A DNA stretch of 36,201 bases. Origin: Prevotella histicola JCM 15637 = DNF00424 (GTDB lineage: Bacteria > Bacteroidota > Bacteroidia > Bacteroidales > Bacteroidaceae). The notes under the pieces were generated by a model. The model was not told where the DNA came from. It saw only the letters and a list, made by a program, of their open reading frames with translations, and did not search any database. The stretch covers positions 1-36,201 of the forward strand of contig NZ_BAJX01000023.1 of assembly GCF_000613925.1 (NCBI RefSeq), given 5' to 3'. The first letter of the stretch is position 1, and every line of letters starts with the position of its first letter. Shown here in pieces: positions 17,813-26,068 of the stretch. The position numbers and the translations under genes were made by a program.

Positions 17813-18406
17813 TTATTCCGCTGCAAACCAGCTATGAATAGCCGTATCATAATGACTACTTACACCGAATGCACGCTCAGCAAACATCTTACGGTCTTCG
17901 ATATCAGTCTCAGCACCTTTGGTATTGAGAAGCTGAAGGAGTACTGGATACTCTGCTTTGCTTGGTACTATTACAACATCCTTGAAGTTTTTAGCACCGG
18001 CACGAATCAAAGAGATACCCCCAATATCAATCTTTTCTATGATATCCTGTGCACTTGCGCCACTGGCAACAGTCTGTTCAAAAGGATAAAGGTCTACAAT
18101 GACAAGGTCAATTGCTGGGATAGTATACTCTACCATCTGCTTCTGATCCTCTTCATTATCACGACGAGCAAGAATTCCACCAAAGATCTTTGGATGTAAA
18201 GTCTTCACACGACCGCCAAGAATAGAAGGGTATGACGTTACGTCTTCCACCTTTTGGCATTCATAGCCTAATGATTCTATAAATTGTTGGGTTCCTCCTG
18301 TACTCAGGAACTGAACTCCTTCTTGGTCTAACTTCTTGAGTAAATCATCCAGTCCATCCTTATGAAAAACCGAGATGAGTGCGGTCTTAATGCGTTTTGT
18401 ACCAGC
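17813..18406 (-). CDS. purH: IMP cyclohydrolase, stand-alone (N-terminal PurH domain)
   Basis: 197 residues from ATG 18406. All of the N-terminal domain of bifunctional PurH is present: 'KTALISVFHKDGLDDLLKKL', 'FLSTGGTQQFIESLGY', 'GGRVKTLHPKIFGGILARRD', 'IDLVIVDLYPFE' and 'IEKIDIGGISLIRAGAKNF'. This domain closes FAICAR to IMP, the last step of purine synthesis. The AICAR transformylase half (about 300 more residues in the usual 500+ protein) is absent: the stop is followed by only 47 bp before mreB, with no remnant. A longer reading from TTG 18439 overlaps the -7 box, so I reject it. The position beside mreB is seen in Bacteroidales with full-length purH, as I recall. Confidence 0.88.
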   Translation of the reverse strand, partial: AGTKRIKTALISVFHKDGLDDLLKKLDQEGVQFLSTGGTQQFIESLGYECQKVEDVTSYPSILGGRVKTLHPKIFGGILARRDNEEDQKQMVEYTIPAIDLVIVDLYPFEQTVASGASAQDIIEKIDIGGISLIRAGAKNFKDVVIVPSKAEYPVLLQLLNTKGAETDIEDRKMFAERAFGVSSHYDTAIHSWFAAE

Positions 18407-18436
18407 CATTATAAAACTTTTTATGGATTCGTTCTG

Positions 18437-18466
18437 CAAAGTTACTAATTATAAGCGACTAAACAA
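18437..18466 (-). promoter_or_regulatory. Promoter of the purH-mre operon
   Basis: On the minus strand TTG (18464-18466), 19 bp, then TAACTTTG (18437-18444), a good Bacteroidota -33/-7 pair. The transcript would start about 26 bases before ATG 18406, which supports that start. Confidence 0.65.
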
Positions 18467-18492
18467 CATTTTTACTTCAAAAAAACACAAAA

Positions 18493-18534
18493 GACTGCCA
18501 ACTATCTTCACAAAGTTAGATAGGTTGGACAGCC
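18493..18534 (-). terminator. Terminator of the small lipoprotein gene
   Basis: A stem with a few mismatches (18493-18507 with 18518-18534; GGCTGTCCAACC against its partner) is followed on the minus strand by TTTTGTGTTTTTTT. It lies just after the lipoprotein stop and upstream of the purH promoter. Confidence 0.75.
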
Positions 18535-18551
18535 TGTTTATTTTATCACTA

Positions 18552-18917
18552 TTACATCTTAATGCCTAAAGCATCTAGGATTCCTTGTAACTCACCACCA
18601 GCACCAAGGACCTTATCTACCACACCTTCCTTAGCACCTTTCACCATATAACGTGCACAATCACCCTCTAATTTACCTATACGTTGGCGTTCTGCTGCCG
18701 TATAATCAAAGCGTGAAATATTCTTACGTATCTTTCCGAATCTGTTAACGGCCTTTTTCCACTTCTTTACCGTATAATACTGACTGTTATCTCTCAATTC
18801 GTATGAGAAATTCTGTAAGTCATTAATAGCTGACTCACGCGTTGCACATGAGCTAACTGTTATGGCTGCAACTACGAAAGCAAGCCCAATGAATAGTATT
18901 CTGAATCCATTTCTCAT
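18552..18917 (-). CDS. Small lipoprotein of unknown function
   Basis: 121 residues. Signal peptide with a hydrophobic core at 7-20 and a lipobox-like ending VSS-C24 (Val at -3, so slightly off the LxxC rule). The mature part is helical and basic in the middle ('VKKWKKAVNRFGKIRKNISRFDY'), ending with a glycine-rich 'GAKEGVVDKVLGAGGELQGILDALG'. I do not recognise the family with certainty. It is a single gene with its own -7 box (18977-18984) and terminator. Confidence 0.8.
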   Translation of the reverse strand: MRNGFRILFIGLAFVVAAITVSSCATRESAINDLQNFSYELRDNSQYYTVKKWKKAVNRFGKIRKNISRFDYTAAERQRIGKLEGDCARYMVKGAKEGVVDKVLGAGGELQGILDALGIKM

Positions 18918-18976
18918 CTTTTTTTATAATCTCTAATTTAAAATATATAATCATTTCCCGAAAATAGTTATCAAGG

Positions 18977-18984
18977 CAAATGTA
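18977..18984 (-). promoter_or_regulatory. -7 box of the small lipoprotein gene
   Basis: On the minus strand TACATTTG, 59 bases before the ATG. No -33 element stands out. Confidence 0.45.
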
Positions 18985-19049
18985 GGAAATAATAATGGTT
19001 CTGACTAGAAAAGTAGACTTTTCTTTTCATTCTTTTTCTTCTTTTTAAC

Positions 19050-19057
19050 TACCTTTG
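19050..19057 (+). promoter_or_regulatory. -7 box of mutY, implying a leaderless mRNA
   Basis: TACCTTTG ends only 4 bases before the mutY ATG at 19062. A Bacteroidota transcript normally starts about 4-6 bases after this box, at or next to the A of the ATG. No strong -33 element is visible. Confidence 0.5.
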
Positions 19058-19061
19058 TCGT

Positions 19062-20069
19062 ATGAATTTCTCTACAACTCTTCTTCAATGGTTCGCAAAG
19101 AATGGTCGTTCACTACCTTGGCGAGAGACTTCTGACCCTTATGCGATATGGCTCAGCGAGATTATCCTGCAGCAAACTCGTATAGTTCAAGGGCAATCTT
19201 ATTGGGAACGTTTCATGAAACTGTGGCCTACTGTGTCCGATCTTGCCCATGCAACAACAGATGAAGTTCTGAAGGCTTGGCAAGGATTGGGATATTATTC
19301 ACGCGCAAGAAATCTCCACACAGCTGCCATGCAGATTGTTGAAAGGGGACAATTTCCTAAGACATACAAAGAGCTAAAGACGCTAAAAGGGGTTGGAGAC
19401 TATACCGCAGCTGCCATTGCATCAATCGCTTTTGGAGAAAATGTTGCCGTTGTTGACGGAAATGTCTATCGTGTCCTTGCCCGTTATTTTGGGATTGACA
19501 CTCCTATTGACACCACAGAAGGCAAGAAACTGTTTCAAGAACTTGCACAATCACTTATCCCAAGTGACCAGCCTGCTAATTATAACCAGGCTATCATGGA
19601 TTTCGGAGCAATACAATGTACTCCGACATCACCACATTGTGACACCTGCCCTCTTTGCGAAACATGCATAGCTTTTCGTGAGCAACACATTGATACGCTA
19701 CCCGTCAAAAGCAAAAAGGTGAAACAACGCGTACGCCATCTCACCTATATCTTTATTCAACACCAAGGTCTTACTGCCATTCACCAGCGTGGTGCAGGGG
19801 ATATCTGGCAAGGACTATGGGAGCTTCCACAAGCAAAACACCTTGATTCTATTGGAGAAGACACTTGGAAAGGGCATGCACAACTGGTCAGCAAAGACGT
19901 AAAACATGTTCTGACACACCAGATTCTTCTTGCTGACCTGTACCTTTGGACACCACAAAACCGACCTCCACTACCAGAAGACTTCATCTGGAGCCCGACA
20001 GAAGCACTTGAAGATTATGCGTATCCCAGGCTTATGGAGATTCTATTGCAAGCTATAAAGAAGTACTAA
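19062..20069 (+). CDS. mutY: A/G-specific adenine glycosylase MutY
   Basis: 335 residues. It removes adenine mispaired with 8-oxoguanine in base-excision repair. Seen: 'SLPWRETSDPYAIWLSEI' with Glu33 as the catalytic acid, helix-hairpin-helix 'LKGVGDYTAAAIAS' (108-121), the catalytic Asp132 in 'VVDGNVYRVLAR', and the [4Fe-4S] ligands Cys186, Cys193, Cys196 and Cys202 (C-x6-C-x2-C-x5-C). The C-terminal NUDIX-like domain (about 220-335) with 'GDIWQGLWELPQ' recognises 8-oxoG. No other start is possible, because the first conserved residues begin at Leu7-Trp10. Confidence 0.97.
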   Translation: MNFSTTLLQWFAKNGRSLPWRETSDPYAIWLSEIILQQTRIVQGQSYWERFMKLWPTVSDLAHATTDEVLKAWQGLGYYSRARNLHTAAMQIVERGQFPKTYKELKTLKGVGDYTAAAIASIAFGENVAVVDGNVYRVLARYFGIDTPIDTTEGKKLFQELAQSLIPSDQPANYNQAIMDFGAIQCTPTSPHCDTCPLCETCIAFREQHIDTLPVKSKKVKQRVRHLTYIFIQHQGLTAIHQRGAGDIWQGLWELPQAKHLDSIGEDTWKGHAQLVSKDVKHVLTHQILLADLYLWTPQNRPPLPEDFIWSPTEALEDYAYPRLMEILLQAIKKY

Positions 20070-20110
20070 AGAGACCTCCTTTGTAAGAAAAAATCAACTA
20101 TCGCAAAACA

Positions 20111-20255
20111 ATCTACGCCCTTTTGCAATGTAAAAGGGCGTAGATTGCAATGCAAAAGATGCCCTTTTGACGTGTAAAAGACGCCCTTTTACAACGCAAA
20201 AGGGCGTCTTTTAAAAACGATTTTGTAACTCTTTGATTATTTGAGGGTTATAAAG
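20111..20255. repeat. 22-bp repeat array C with hairpins at both ends and flank
   Basis: Four 22-bp units (20115-20136, 20137-20158, 20159-20180, 20181-20202). The right end closes in a 15-bp perfect hairpin (20176-20190 with 20198-20212; arms GACGCCC / GGGCGTC). The left end forms another, 14 bp (20111-20124 with 20132-20145; arms TCTACGCCC / GGGCGTAGA). The flank at 20221-20255 contains TTTTGTAACTCTTTGATTAT and GGGTTATAAAG. It lies between convergent mutY and the MFS permease. Confidence 0.9.
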
Positions 20256-20341
20256 CCGAAAATACTAGTAAATCCTTTAAAACATCAGAGATAATCAATC
20301 GGCAAACTGTAAAGACTTTTTAAGTACAAAGAAGACACAGA

Positions 20342-21610
20342 TTACTTTCTTCCAAAGCCGGCATCAATCTTCAACTGATGGGCTACTAAGAACGGGAATA
20401 CGCACACAATCATAACGATAACAAAGAACCATTCATAGCCAACAAGCTCCGACAAGGCACCAGCAAACAGATTTGGAATCATCATTGACAATGCCATGAA
20501 TCCCGTACAGAGTGCATAATGACTTGTCTTATGCTCACCCTGACTGAAATAAATCATGAAAAGCATATACGCACTGAAGCCAAAGCCGTAGCCAAGATTC
20601 TCTATAAATACAGCTATACTTATAGCTACTATGTTCTGAGGGAGCACATAAGCAAGATAAACATAGGCTATATTGGGTAGCGTAATGGCAGCTGTCATGG
20701 GCCAAAGCCAGCGTTTCAGACCGTCACGACTAATCATCATACCACCTAAGATACCACCTAAAAGTAGCCCCACAACGCCCACTACCCCATTTACCGTACC
20801 ATATTCTATCTCAGAAAGCGCCAAGCCACCTTTCTCTATAGGCGCCTGAAGGAAGAGTTGGGAGATAGGTGTAATAAGAGCTTCGGGTAAACGGAAAAGC
20901 AAAAGGAAGCAGATTGTTGTCAGAGCCTGCTTCTTTTTGAAGAAAGATACAAAGGTTTGGGCAAAATCTATCATGAGTTGGCTGGCTGAAACCTCTTCCT
21001 TATCAGTATCTTCCGTTGGTCGGGGAAGAATAAAGAAATGGTAAAGTGCCAGACCAATGAACAAAGCCATAAGTCCATAAAAGACCAACATCCACGTTAT
21101 CTGTACGTTGAATTGCTGATGAAGGAAGCCTGCAACGGCTATCAAGCCACCTTTCCCAACAACCATTGAGATACGATAGAACGTCGAACGGATACCAACA
21201 AAGAACGCTTGATCGTGCTGATTAAGTCCCATCATATAGAATCCATCAGCCGCAACATCATGTGTCGCACTACTGAAAGCCAACAACCAGAAGAAACAAA
21301 TGCTTCCTTGAAGCCACAGAGAGGTATTTATGGTAAACGCTACTCCCGCAAAAGCCGCACCAAGAAGCATCTGCATGATAACAATCCACCAACGTTTCGT
21401 CTTCATTAAGTCAAGAAGTGGACTCCACAAAGGTTTTATGACCCATGGCAAATAAAGCCATCCTGTATAAAAAGTAATCTCTTTATCCGAGAGTCCCATC
21501 TGCATGTATACCTGTATTGACAGTACCATCACAGCAATATAAGGTAACCCCTCCGCGAAATAAAGCGATGGAATCCATGCCCAAGGAGTAATTTTTCTTT
21601 CTGGTTTCAA
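20342..21610 (-). CDS. MFS transporter, AmpG-like
   Basis: 422 residues, about 12 membrane helices. 'SLYFAEGLPYIAVMVLSIQVYMQMGLSDKEI', read across its two parts, and 'LPWVIKPLWSPLLDLMKTKRWWIV' are typical of AmpG-type permeases, as is 'FSSATHDVAADGFYM' in helix 4. AmpG carries anhydro-muropeptides (GlcNAc-anhMurNAc) into the cytosol for cell-wall recycling; the exact substrate of the Bacteroidota branch is not proven. 'LLFRLPEALITPISQLFL' replaces the more usual KLGD motif. The start ATG 21610 follows a -7 box at 21683-21690 with a ~70-nt leader. Confidence 0.88.
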   Translation of the reverse strand: MKPERKITPWAWIPSLYFAEGLPYIAVMVLSIQVYMQMGLSDKEITFYTGWLYLPWVIKPLWSPLLDLMKTKRWWIVIMQMLLGAAFAGVAFTINTSLWLQGSICFFWLLAFSSATHDVAADGFYMMGLNQHDQAFFVGIRSTFYRISMVVGKGGLIAVAGFLHQQFNVQITWMLVFYGLMALFIGLALYHFFILPRPTEDTDKEEVSASQLMIDFAQTFVSFFKKKQALTTICFLLLFRLPEALITPISQLFLQAPIEKGGLALSEIEYGTVNGVVGVVGLLLGGILGGMMISRDGLKRWLWPMTAAITLPNIAYVYLAYVLPQNIVAISIAVFIENLGYGFGFSAYMLFMIYFSQGEHKTSHYALCTGFMALSMMIPNLFAGALSELVGYEWFFVIVMIVCVFPFLVAHQLKIDAGFGRK

Positions 21611-21923
21611 AACTTAATCATTCTTATATTATTATACAATGCAAGGCATCCACTTATAAATAGATGATTGTTCAAGCGAAGACAAAGATACACAAAATTA
21701 ACAAAAGAGGGTATATCAGTTATTATGAAATGGAACAAAAGCATAAAAAAAGCACAAATTAGGTAGTATTTCTCTCTCAAACCCAAGTTCTGATGAGCTT
21801 TTAGAACACGCTTTACATCATTCAATATATGAGAAAGAAGACGCTCAACATAATCTTCATGTCTCACAAAATACCGTCCATCCCCACTATTTTTGCTCCC
21901 TATTTGCTGGCAAAAAAACAAAA
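21611..21923. other. Intergenic region upstream of the AmpG-like gene
   Basis: It contains the -7 box TATCTTTG (minus, 21683-21690) of the permease gene. A 116-codon open frame on the minus strand reads through part of it but lacks coding character and begins inside the tRNA terminator. I see nothing else. Confidence 0.55.
21683..21690 (-). promoter_or_regulatory. -7 box of the AmpG-like gene
   Basis: On the minus strand TATCTTTG, 73 bases before the ATG. A clear -33 element is not seen at the right distance. Confidence 0.45.
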
Positions 21924-21954
21924 AAGCCTTGTGAATCGTTGATTCACAAGGCTT
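21924..21954 (-). terminator. Terminator of the tRNA gene
   Basis: A perfect 14-bp stem with a 3-base loop (21924-21937 with 21941-21954; AAGCCTTGTGAATC), followed on the minus strand by TTTTTTGTTTTTTT-like sequence. It starts 7 bases after the 3' end of the tRNA. Confidence 0.92.
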
Positions 21955-21960
21955 CATTTG

Positions 21961-22034
21961 TAGCGGGGGTGGGACCCGAACCCACGACCTCCGGATTATG
22001 AATCCGACGCTCTAACCAGCTGAGCTATCCCGCC
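21961..22034 (-). tRNA. tRNA-Met (anticodon CAT)
   Basis: 74 nt fold into a cloverleaf: D-arm GCTC/GAGC, anticodon stem TCGGA/TCCGG with loop TTCATAA, T-arm GTGGG-TTCGGGT-CCCAC, discriminator A. The CCA end is not encoded. The first acceptor pair is G-U and position 7-66 is an A-C mismatch. The absence of the initiator features (three G-C pairs at the base of the anticodon stem) points to elongator Met. A tRNA-Ile with lysidine-modified CAT cannot be wholly excluded. It has a strong promoter and terminator of its own. Confidence 0.93.
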
Positions 22035-22065
22035 ATCATTCAACTTTCATCCTTGAAAGCGGGTG

Positions 22066-22097
22066 CAAAGTTAGGAAAAATAAATTATACTGCCAAA
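22066..22097 (-). promoter_or_regulatory. Promoter of the tRNA-Met gene
   Basis: On the minus strand TTTG (22094-22097), 20 bp, then TAACTTTG (22066-22073): a near-ideal Bacteroidota -33/-7 promoter, about 30 bases before the mature 5' end. Confidence 0.75.
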
Positions 22098-22137
22098 CAT
22101 TAAATACACTTTTATTAATTATTTGAGAAAAAAGGAG

Positions 22138-22145
22138 TACCTTTG
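22138..22145 (+). promoter_or_regulatory. -7 box of the START-like gene
   Basis: TACCTTTG fits the consensus. It lies 137 bases before the ATG at 22283, so the leader would be about 130 nt, long for this window. I see no riboswitch-like structure in it. Confidence 0.45.
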
Positions 22146-22282
22146 CAGGCGAAAAGAGAGGCGAAGTTACTGCTAGATAACAGTAATATTATATCAGTAC
22201 TAGACTCAAAAGCTAAATAACATCCCACAAAAAGAACAATTCAAAAGAGCAATTAAAGCTACAAAAAACTTTAAAAGAAACA

Positions 22283-22672
22283 ATGAAAAAGAAGGTTGAA
22301 ATGGAGTATGAGTTAAGGACTCGCTCAGGTAATACAGTGTGGACACTCATCAGTACACCTATGGGACTTATGAAATGGTTAGCAGATGACATAAAAATCG
22401 ATGGTGACAAAGCAACTTTTTCATGGGGAGATCCACTTCGCGAGCAGGCCACACACCATGCAACTATCCTCGAAGAGGCAAAGAATAAGTATATCCGTTT
22501 TCACTGGAATGACACAGATCACGACGTGTACTGGGAAATAAAGATGCAGAAAAGTGAGATTGCGGGGAACTATCACCTACTCATTACCGACTTTGCTGAG
22601 GAAGATGAGATAAACGATCTGAAGCTACTCTGGAATCAAGATATTGACCGATTACTGCAAATAACAGGATAG
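22283..22672 (+). CDS. START-like (SRPBCC) domain protein
   Basis: 129 residues, the size of the Bacteroidota START-like family. Helix-grip fold pattern: 'VEMEYELRTRSGNTVWTLISTPMGLMKWLADDI', read in parts, then strands with 'ATFSWGDPLREQATHHATIL' and 'IRFHWNDTDHDVYWEIKM', and a C-terminal helix 'EEDEINDLKLLWNQDIDRLLQ'. The fold binds hydrophobic ligands; no ligand is known for this branch. It precedes the LptF/G permease, which has its own promoter. Confidence 0.85.
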   Translation: MKKKVEMEYELRTRSGNTVWTLISTPMGLMKWLADDIKIDGDKATFSWGDPLREQATHHATILEEAKNKYIRFHWNDTDHDVYWEIKMQKSEIAGNYHLLITDFAEEDEINDLKLLWNQDIDRLLQITG

Positions 22673-22800
22673 ACAAGATAGCATACTACTGGTAACAAAA
22701 AGTCTGAACAGGCAGAAAATTAAAGCAAATATTATAACTCTTAGAACCTTATCTAAAGAATAAAATTACTAAAAAAGACATTTACTCTGATATTTTTATG

Positions 22801-22808
22801 TACTTTTG
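22801..22808 (+). promoter_or_regulatory. -7 box of the LptF/G permease gene
   Basis: TACTTTTG, 28 bases before the ATG at 22837; the -33 region reads TTTACTC and is weak. Confidence 0.5.
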
Positions 22809-22836
22809 CAGAAAGTAAAAAGCCCAGAGTGAATCT

Positions 22837-24756
22837 ATGTTTGCTATCAAGAAATTAGATATTTTCATAGCCAAACAGTTTGGCATGCTCTTCACTGGAA
22901 CATTCTTCATCAGCTTATTTGTACTGATGATGCAGTTTCTGTGGCGTTATGTTGATGATTTAATTGGCAAAGGATTGTCTCTTGACATTTTAGGTCAGTT
23001 CTTTTGGTACATGAGTCTCATGATGGTACCACAAGCACTACCATTGGCTATTCTGCTTTCTTCCCTCATTTCTTATGGAAACCTTGGTGAAAGTTCTGAG
23101 CTTACAGCCATTAAAGCAGCTGGAATATCACTGATTCAATCATTCAGAGGATTGATTGTCATAAGTATTCTCATTGCTTTGGGGTCATTTTACTTCCAAA
23201 ATAATGTTGGTCCAAACGCACAAAAACATATTGCGCAACTCCTGATCTCCATGAAACAGAAGAGCCCTGAACTGGAAATACCAGAGGGAATCTTCTATGA
23301 TGGCATACCACAAACAAACTTATATGTAGAAAGAAAAGATCTCAAAACAGGTCACCTATATAATATAATGGTGTACCGAATGACAGATAGTTACGAAGAT
23401 CAAGCAATAATTCTTGCTGATTCGGGTATGCTACAGTCAACTGCTGAAAAGAAACACCTCATATTAAACCTATGGAATGGGGAATGGTTCGAGAATATGC
23501 GGTCGCAAGAAATGGGTAGTAGTGCCAGTGTTCCATACCGTAGAGAGACCTTTGCACACAAGCATATCGTATTAGATTTCAACGGAGACTTCAATCTTAC
23601 GGACATGGCAGGCATATCAAATGATGCGCGAACAAAGAGCTTAGCCAAGATCAGTAAAGATAAAGATTCCCTCGTACATGTGTATGATAGTGTGGGAAAA
23701 GCATACTACAAAGATGCACAAACAATCTATTACCCTAGTCCAAAGCTGCAACCTGCACAATTGGCAGAGGCAAAAAAAATAGCAAATAATAAGAATATCA
23801 ATATTGATTCACTCTTCCAAAAGCTACCAGCTGACCAACGTCGCATGGTTGTTGACCAAGCTTTATCCACTGTTCAGCAAGAAGTCAGTGACTTGGAGTT
23901 TAAGAGTATGATTACAAGTGACGGAGATAAGATGATCAGACAGCATGACATCGAGGCCATTAACAAGTTTACTCTGTCACTCATCTGCATAATTTTCTTC
24001 TTCATTGGTGCTCCTCTCGGCGCAATCATTAGGAAAGGAGGACTGGGATTACCAATAATTATTAGTGTAATTGTCTTCATTATTTATTATATCCTTGACA
24101 ATACAGGATACAGAATGTCACGTCAAGGCACATGGGCAATATGGTTTGGTAAAGGATTATCACTGGCAGTACTCATTCCAATGGCTATATTCTTTACCTA
24201 CAAAGCCAACAATGACTCTACTGTCTTCAATGCTGACATGTACAAAAACATGCTTATGAAGATGTTTGGAATACGTATCAAGCGTAGTATCCAAAGCAAA
24301 GAAGTAATCATTAATGACCCAGATTATGCGAAAGATACGCAGATTCTTGAGGAGATAAGTACCAAGATTACGTCCTACTCACAGTCACGTAATCTTAAAT
24401 CACCACCAAATATCATAAAAGTTTTCTTCCGTTATCATCCTGATCACACGATAGAGGACATCTACGAAGAGCTCGAAAAGGTAATAGAAGACCTGGGTAA
24501 CACACGTAATAGGGTAATTATAGCAGAGTTAAACAAATACCCTATACTTGCTGTTAAGGCCCATACACGACCATTTGACCACAGATGGCTGAACATTTTG
24601 TCTGCTATTATCGTACCAGCAGGAATCTTTTTCTACTTCCGAATGTGGAGATTCCGACTTCGTCTCTACCGTGATTTACGTACAATCATTGCATGTAATG
24701 AAGCAATTACAAAAGAGATCGTTAACAAAGGGATGGACACGAGAGGACTAAAATAA
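22837..24756 (+). CDS. LptF/LptG-family lipopolysaccharide export permease
   Basis: 639 residues. The N-terminal membrane block starts 'KKLDIFIAKQFGMLFTGTFF', followed by 'VPQALPLAILLSSLISYGNLGESSELTAIKAAGIS', the family's coupling-helix signature region. A periplasmic beta-jellyroll follows (about 130-270) with an inserted stretch (about 270-370). Three more helices at about 385-470 contain 'GAPLGAIIRKGGLG'. The remaining ~150 residues, with a last membrane helix near 590-610, exceed the usual ~360-400 residues; such long forms occur in Bacteroidota. It would extract LPS or LOS from the inner membrane with LptB. ribBA starts 23 bp downstream. Confidence 0.92.
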   Translation: MFAIKKLDIFIAKQFGMLFTGTFFISLFVLMMQFLWRYVDDLIGKGLSLDILGQFFWYMSLMMVPQALPLAILLSSLISYGNLGESSELTAIKAAGISLIQSFRGLIVISILIALGSFYFQNNVGPNAQKHIAQLLISMKQKSPELEIPEGIFYDGIPQTNLYVERKDLKTGHLYNIMVYRMTDSYEDQAIILADSGMLQSTAEKKHLILNLWNGEWFENMRSQEMGSSASVPYRRETFAHKHIVLDFNGDFNLTDMAGISNDARTKSLAKISKDKDSLVHVYDSVGKAYYKDAQTIYYPSPKLQPAQLAEAKKIANNKNINIDSLFQKLPADQRRMVVDQALSTVQQEVSDLEFKSMITSDGDKMIRQHDIEAINKFTLSLICIIFFFIGAPLGAIIRKGGLGLPIIISVIVFIIYYILDNTGYRMSRQGTWAIWFGKGLSLAVLIPMAIFFTYKANNDSTVFNADMYKNMLMKMFGIRIKRSIQSKEVIINDPDYAKDTQILEEISTKITSYSQSRNLKSPPNIIKVFFRYHPDHTIEDIYEELEKVIEDLGNTRNRVIIAELNKYPILAVKAHTRPFDHRWLNILSAIIVPAGIFFYFRMWRFRLRLYRDLRTIIACNEAITKEIVNKGMDTRGLK

Positions 24757-24779
24757 ATAGAATAAATCAGTAACAAGAT

Positions 24780-25985
24780 ATGGAAGAATTTAAACTTAAT
24801 AGCATCGAAGATGCACTCAAAGACTTTCAAGAAGGAAAGTTTGTCATCGTTGTAGATGACGAAGACCGAGAAAATGAGGGTGATCTCATTATGGCTGCAG
24901 AGAAGATTACACCTGAGAAAGTAAACTTTATGCTGAAGAATGCACGTGGAGTCCTCTGTGTTCCGATAACAATGTCTAGGGCAGAAGAATTGGATTTGCC
25001 GCATCAGGTATCGGACAATACCTCCATGTTAGGCACACCCTTTACTGTTACAGTAGATAAACTGGAAGGCTGTACGACTGGAGTATCTGCTCATGACCGT
25101 GCAGCAACTATCAAAGCACTTGCTGATCCTACATCTACTGCACAGACTTTCGGCCGCCCGGGACATATCAACCCACTCTATGCCCAGGACAATGGTGTGC
25201 TTCGTCGCTCTGGTCATACGGAGGCTGCCGTTGATCTCTGCAAGCTATCAGGCTGCTTCCCTGCTGGTGTTCTCATGGAAATCATGAATGAAGACGGTAC
25301 AATGGCACGTATGCCAGACCTCCAAAAGCGGGCTAAGGAATGGGGAATGAAGATTATCAGCATCAAAGACATCATTGCTTATCGACTAAAGAAAGAGTCA
25401 AGTATAGAGGTTGGAGAAGAGGTTGAGCTACCAACAGAGTATGGTTCATTCCGCTTAATACCCTTCCGTCAACCCAATGGACTGGAACATATGGCGCTTA
25501 TCAAAGGAACATGGATGGAAGATGAGCCTGTTCTCGTTCGCGTACATTCGTCATGTGCTACAGGAGACATCCTTGGTAGTCAGCGTTGCGACTGTGGTGA
25601 ACAACTACATAAAGCAATGCAGATGATAGAGAAGGAAGGAAAAGGTGTCTTGATTTATATGCAACAGGAAGGAAGAGGCATTGGTCTTATGAACAAGATT
25701 GCTGCTTATAAGCTACAAGATGAAGGCTTGGACACTGTAGAAGCTAATATTCACCTTGGCTTCCGACCAGATGAACGCGACTATGGGTGCGGTGCTCAGA
25801 TGCTAAGACACCTTGGTATACACAAGATGCGTTTGATAACCAACAATCCAACAAAGCGCGTTGGATTAGAAGCATACGGCTTGGAAATAACAGAGAATGT
25901 ACCTATTGAGATTAGTCCTAACAAGTTTGACTATCGCTATCTTAAGACAAAGCGTGACCGTATGGGACATAATCTACATCTATAA
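24780..25985 (+). CDS. ribBA: Bifunctional 3,4-dihydroxy-2-butanone-4-phosphate synthase / GTP cyclohydrolase II
   Basis: 401 residues. The RibB domain (1-205) has the acidic loop '[12 protein letters not shown]' (26-37) and '[11 protein letters not shown]' with '[12 protein letters not shown]'. The RibA domain (208-401) has zinc ligands Cys259, Cys270 and Cys272 in '[20 protein letters not shown]' and the catalytic '[11 protein letters not shown]'. The two activities produce the two precursors of riboflavin from ribulose-5-phosphate and GTP. No FMN riboswitch is visible; the gene is 23 bp after the LptF/G permease and probably read with it. A clear terminator follows. Confidence 0.97.
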   Translation: MEEFKLNSIEDALKDFQEGKFVIVVDDEDRENEGDLIMAAEKITPEKVNFMLKNARGVLCVPITMSRAEELDLPHQVSDNTSMLGTPFTVTVDKLEGCTTGVSAHDRAATIKALADPTSTAQTFGRPGHINPLYAQDNGVLRRSGHTEAAVDLCKLSGCFPAGVLMEIMNEDGTMARMPDLQKRAKEWGMKIISIKDIIAYRLKKESSIEVGEEVELPTEYGSFRLIPFRQPNGLEHMALIKGTWMEDEPVLVRVHSSCATGDILGSQRCDCGEQLHKAMQMIEKEGKGVLIYMQQEGRGIGLMNKIAAYKLQDEGLDTVEANIHLGFRPDERDYGCGAQMLRHLGIHKMRLITNNPTKRVGLEAYGLEITENVPIEISPNKFDYRYLKTKRDRMGHNLHL

Positions 25986-26010
25986 AAGAACAAATCAGAA
26001 AGAAATTAAT

Positions 26011-26043
26011 AAAGCTCCGAATGCTAAACCCATTCGGAGCTTT
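26011..26043. terminator. Bidirectional terminator between ribBA and the sigma operon
   Basis: A perfect 13-bp stem with a 7-base loop (26011-26023 with 26031-26043; AAAGCTCCGAATG). TTTATTTG follows on the plus strand and TTTATTAATTTC on the minus strand, so it could stop both converging units. It is the only convergent gap here without a 22-bp array, and is only 83 bp long. Confidence 0.88.
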
Positions 26044-26068
26044 ATTTGTTTATGTACTTATTGGAGTC

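Noticed and set aside
21607..21957. 116-codon minus-strand frame upstream of the AmpG-like gene
   Set aside because: It starts inside the tRNA terminator hairpin, overlaps the permease promoter and start, and shows no recognisable protein features.
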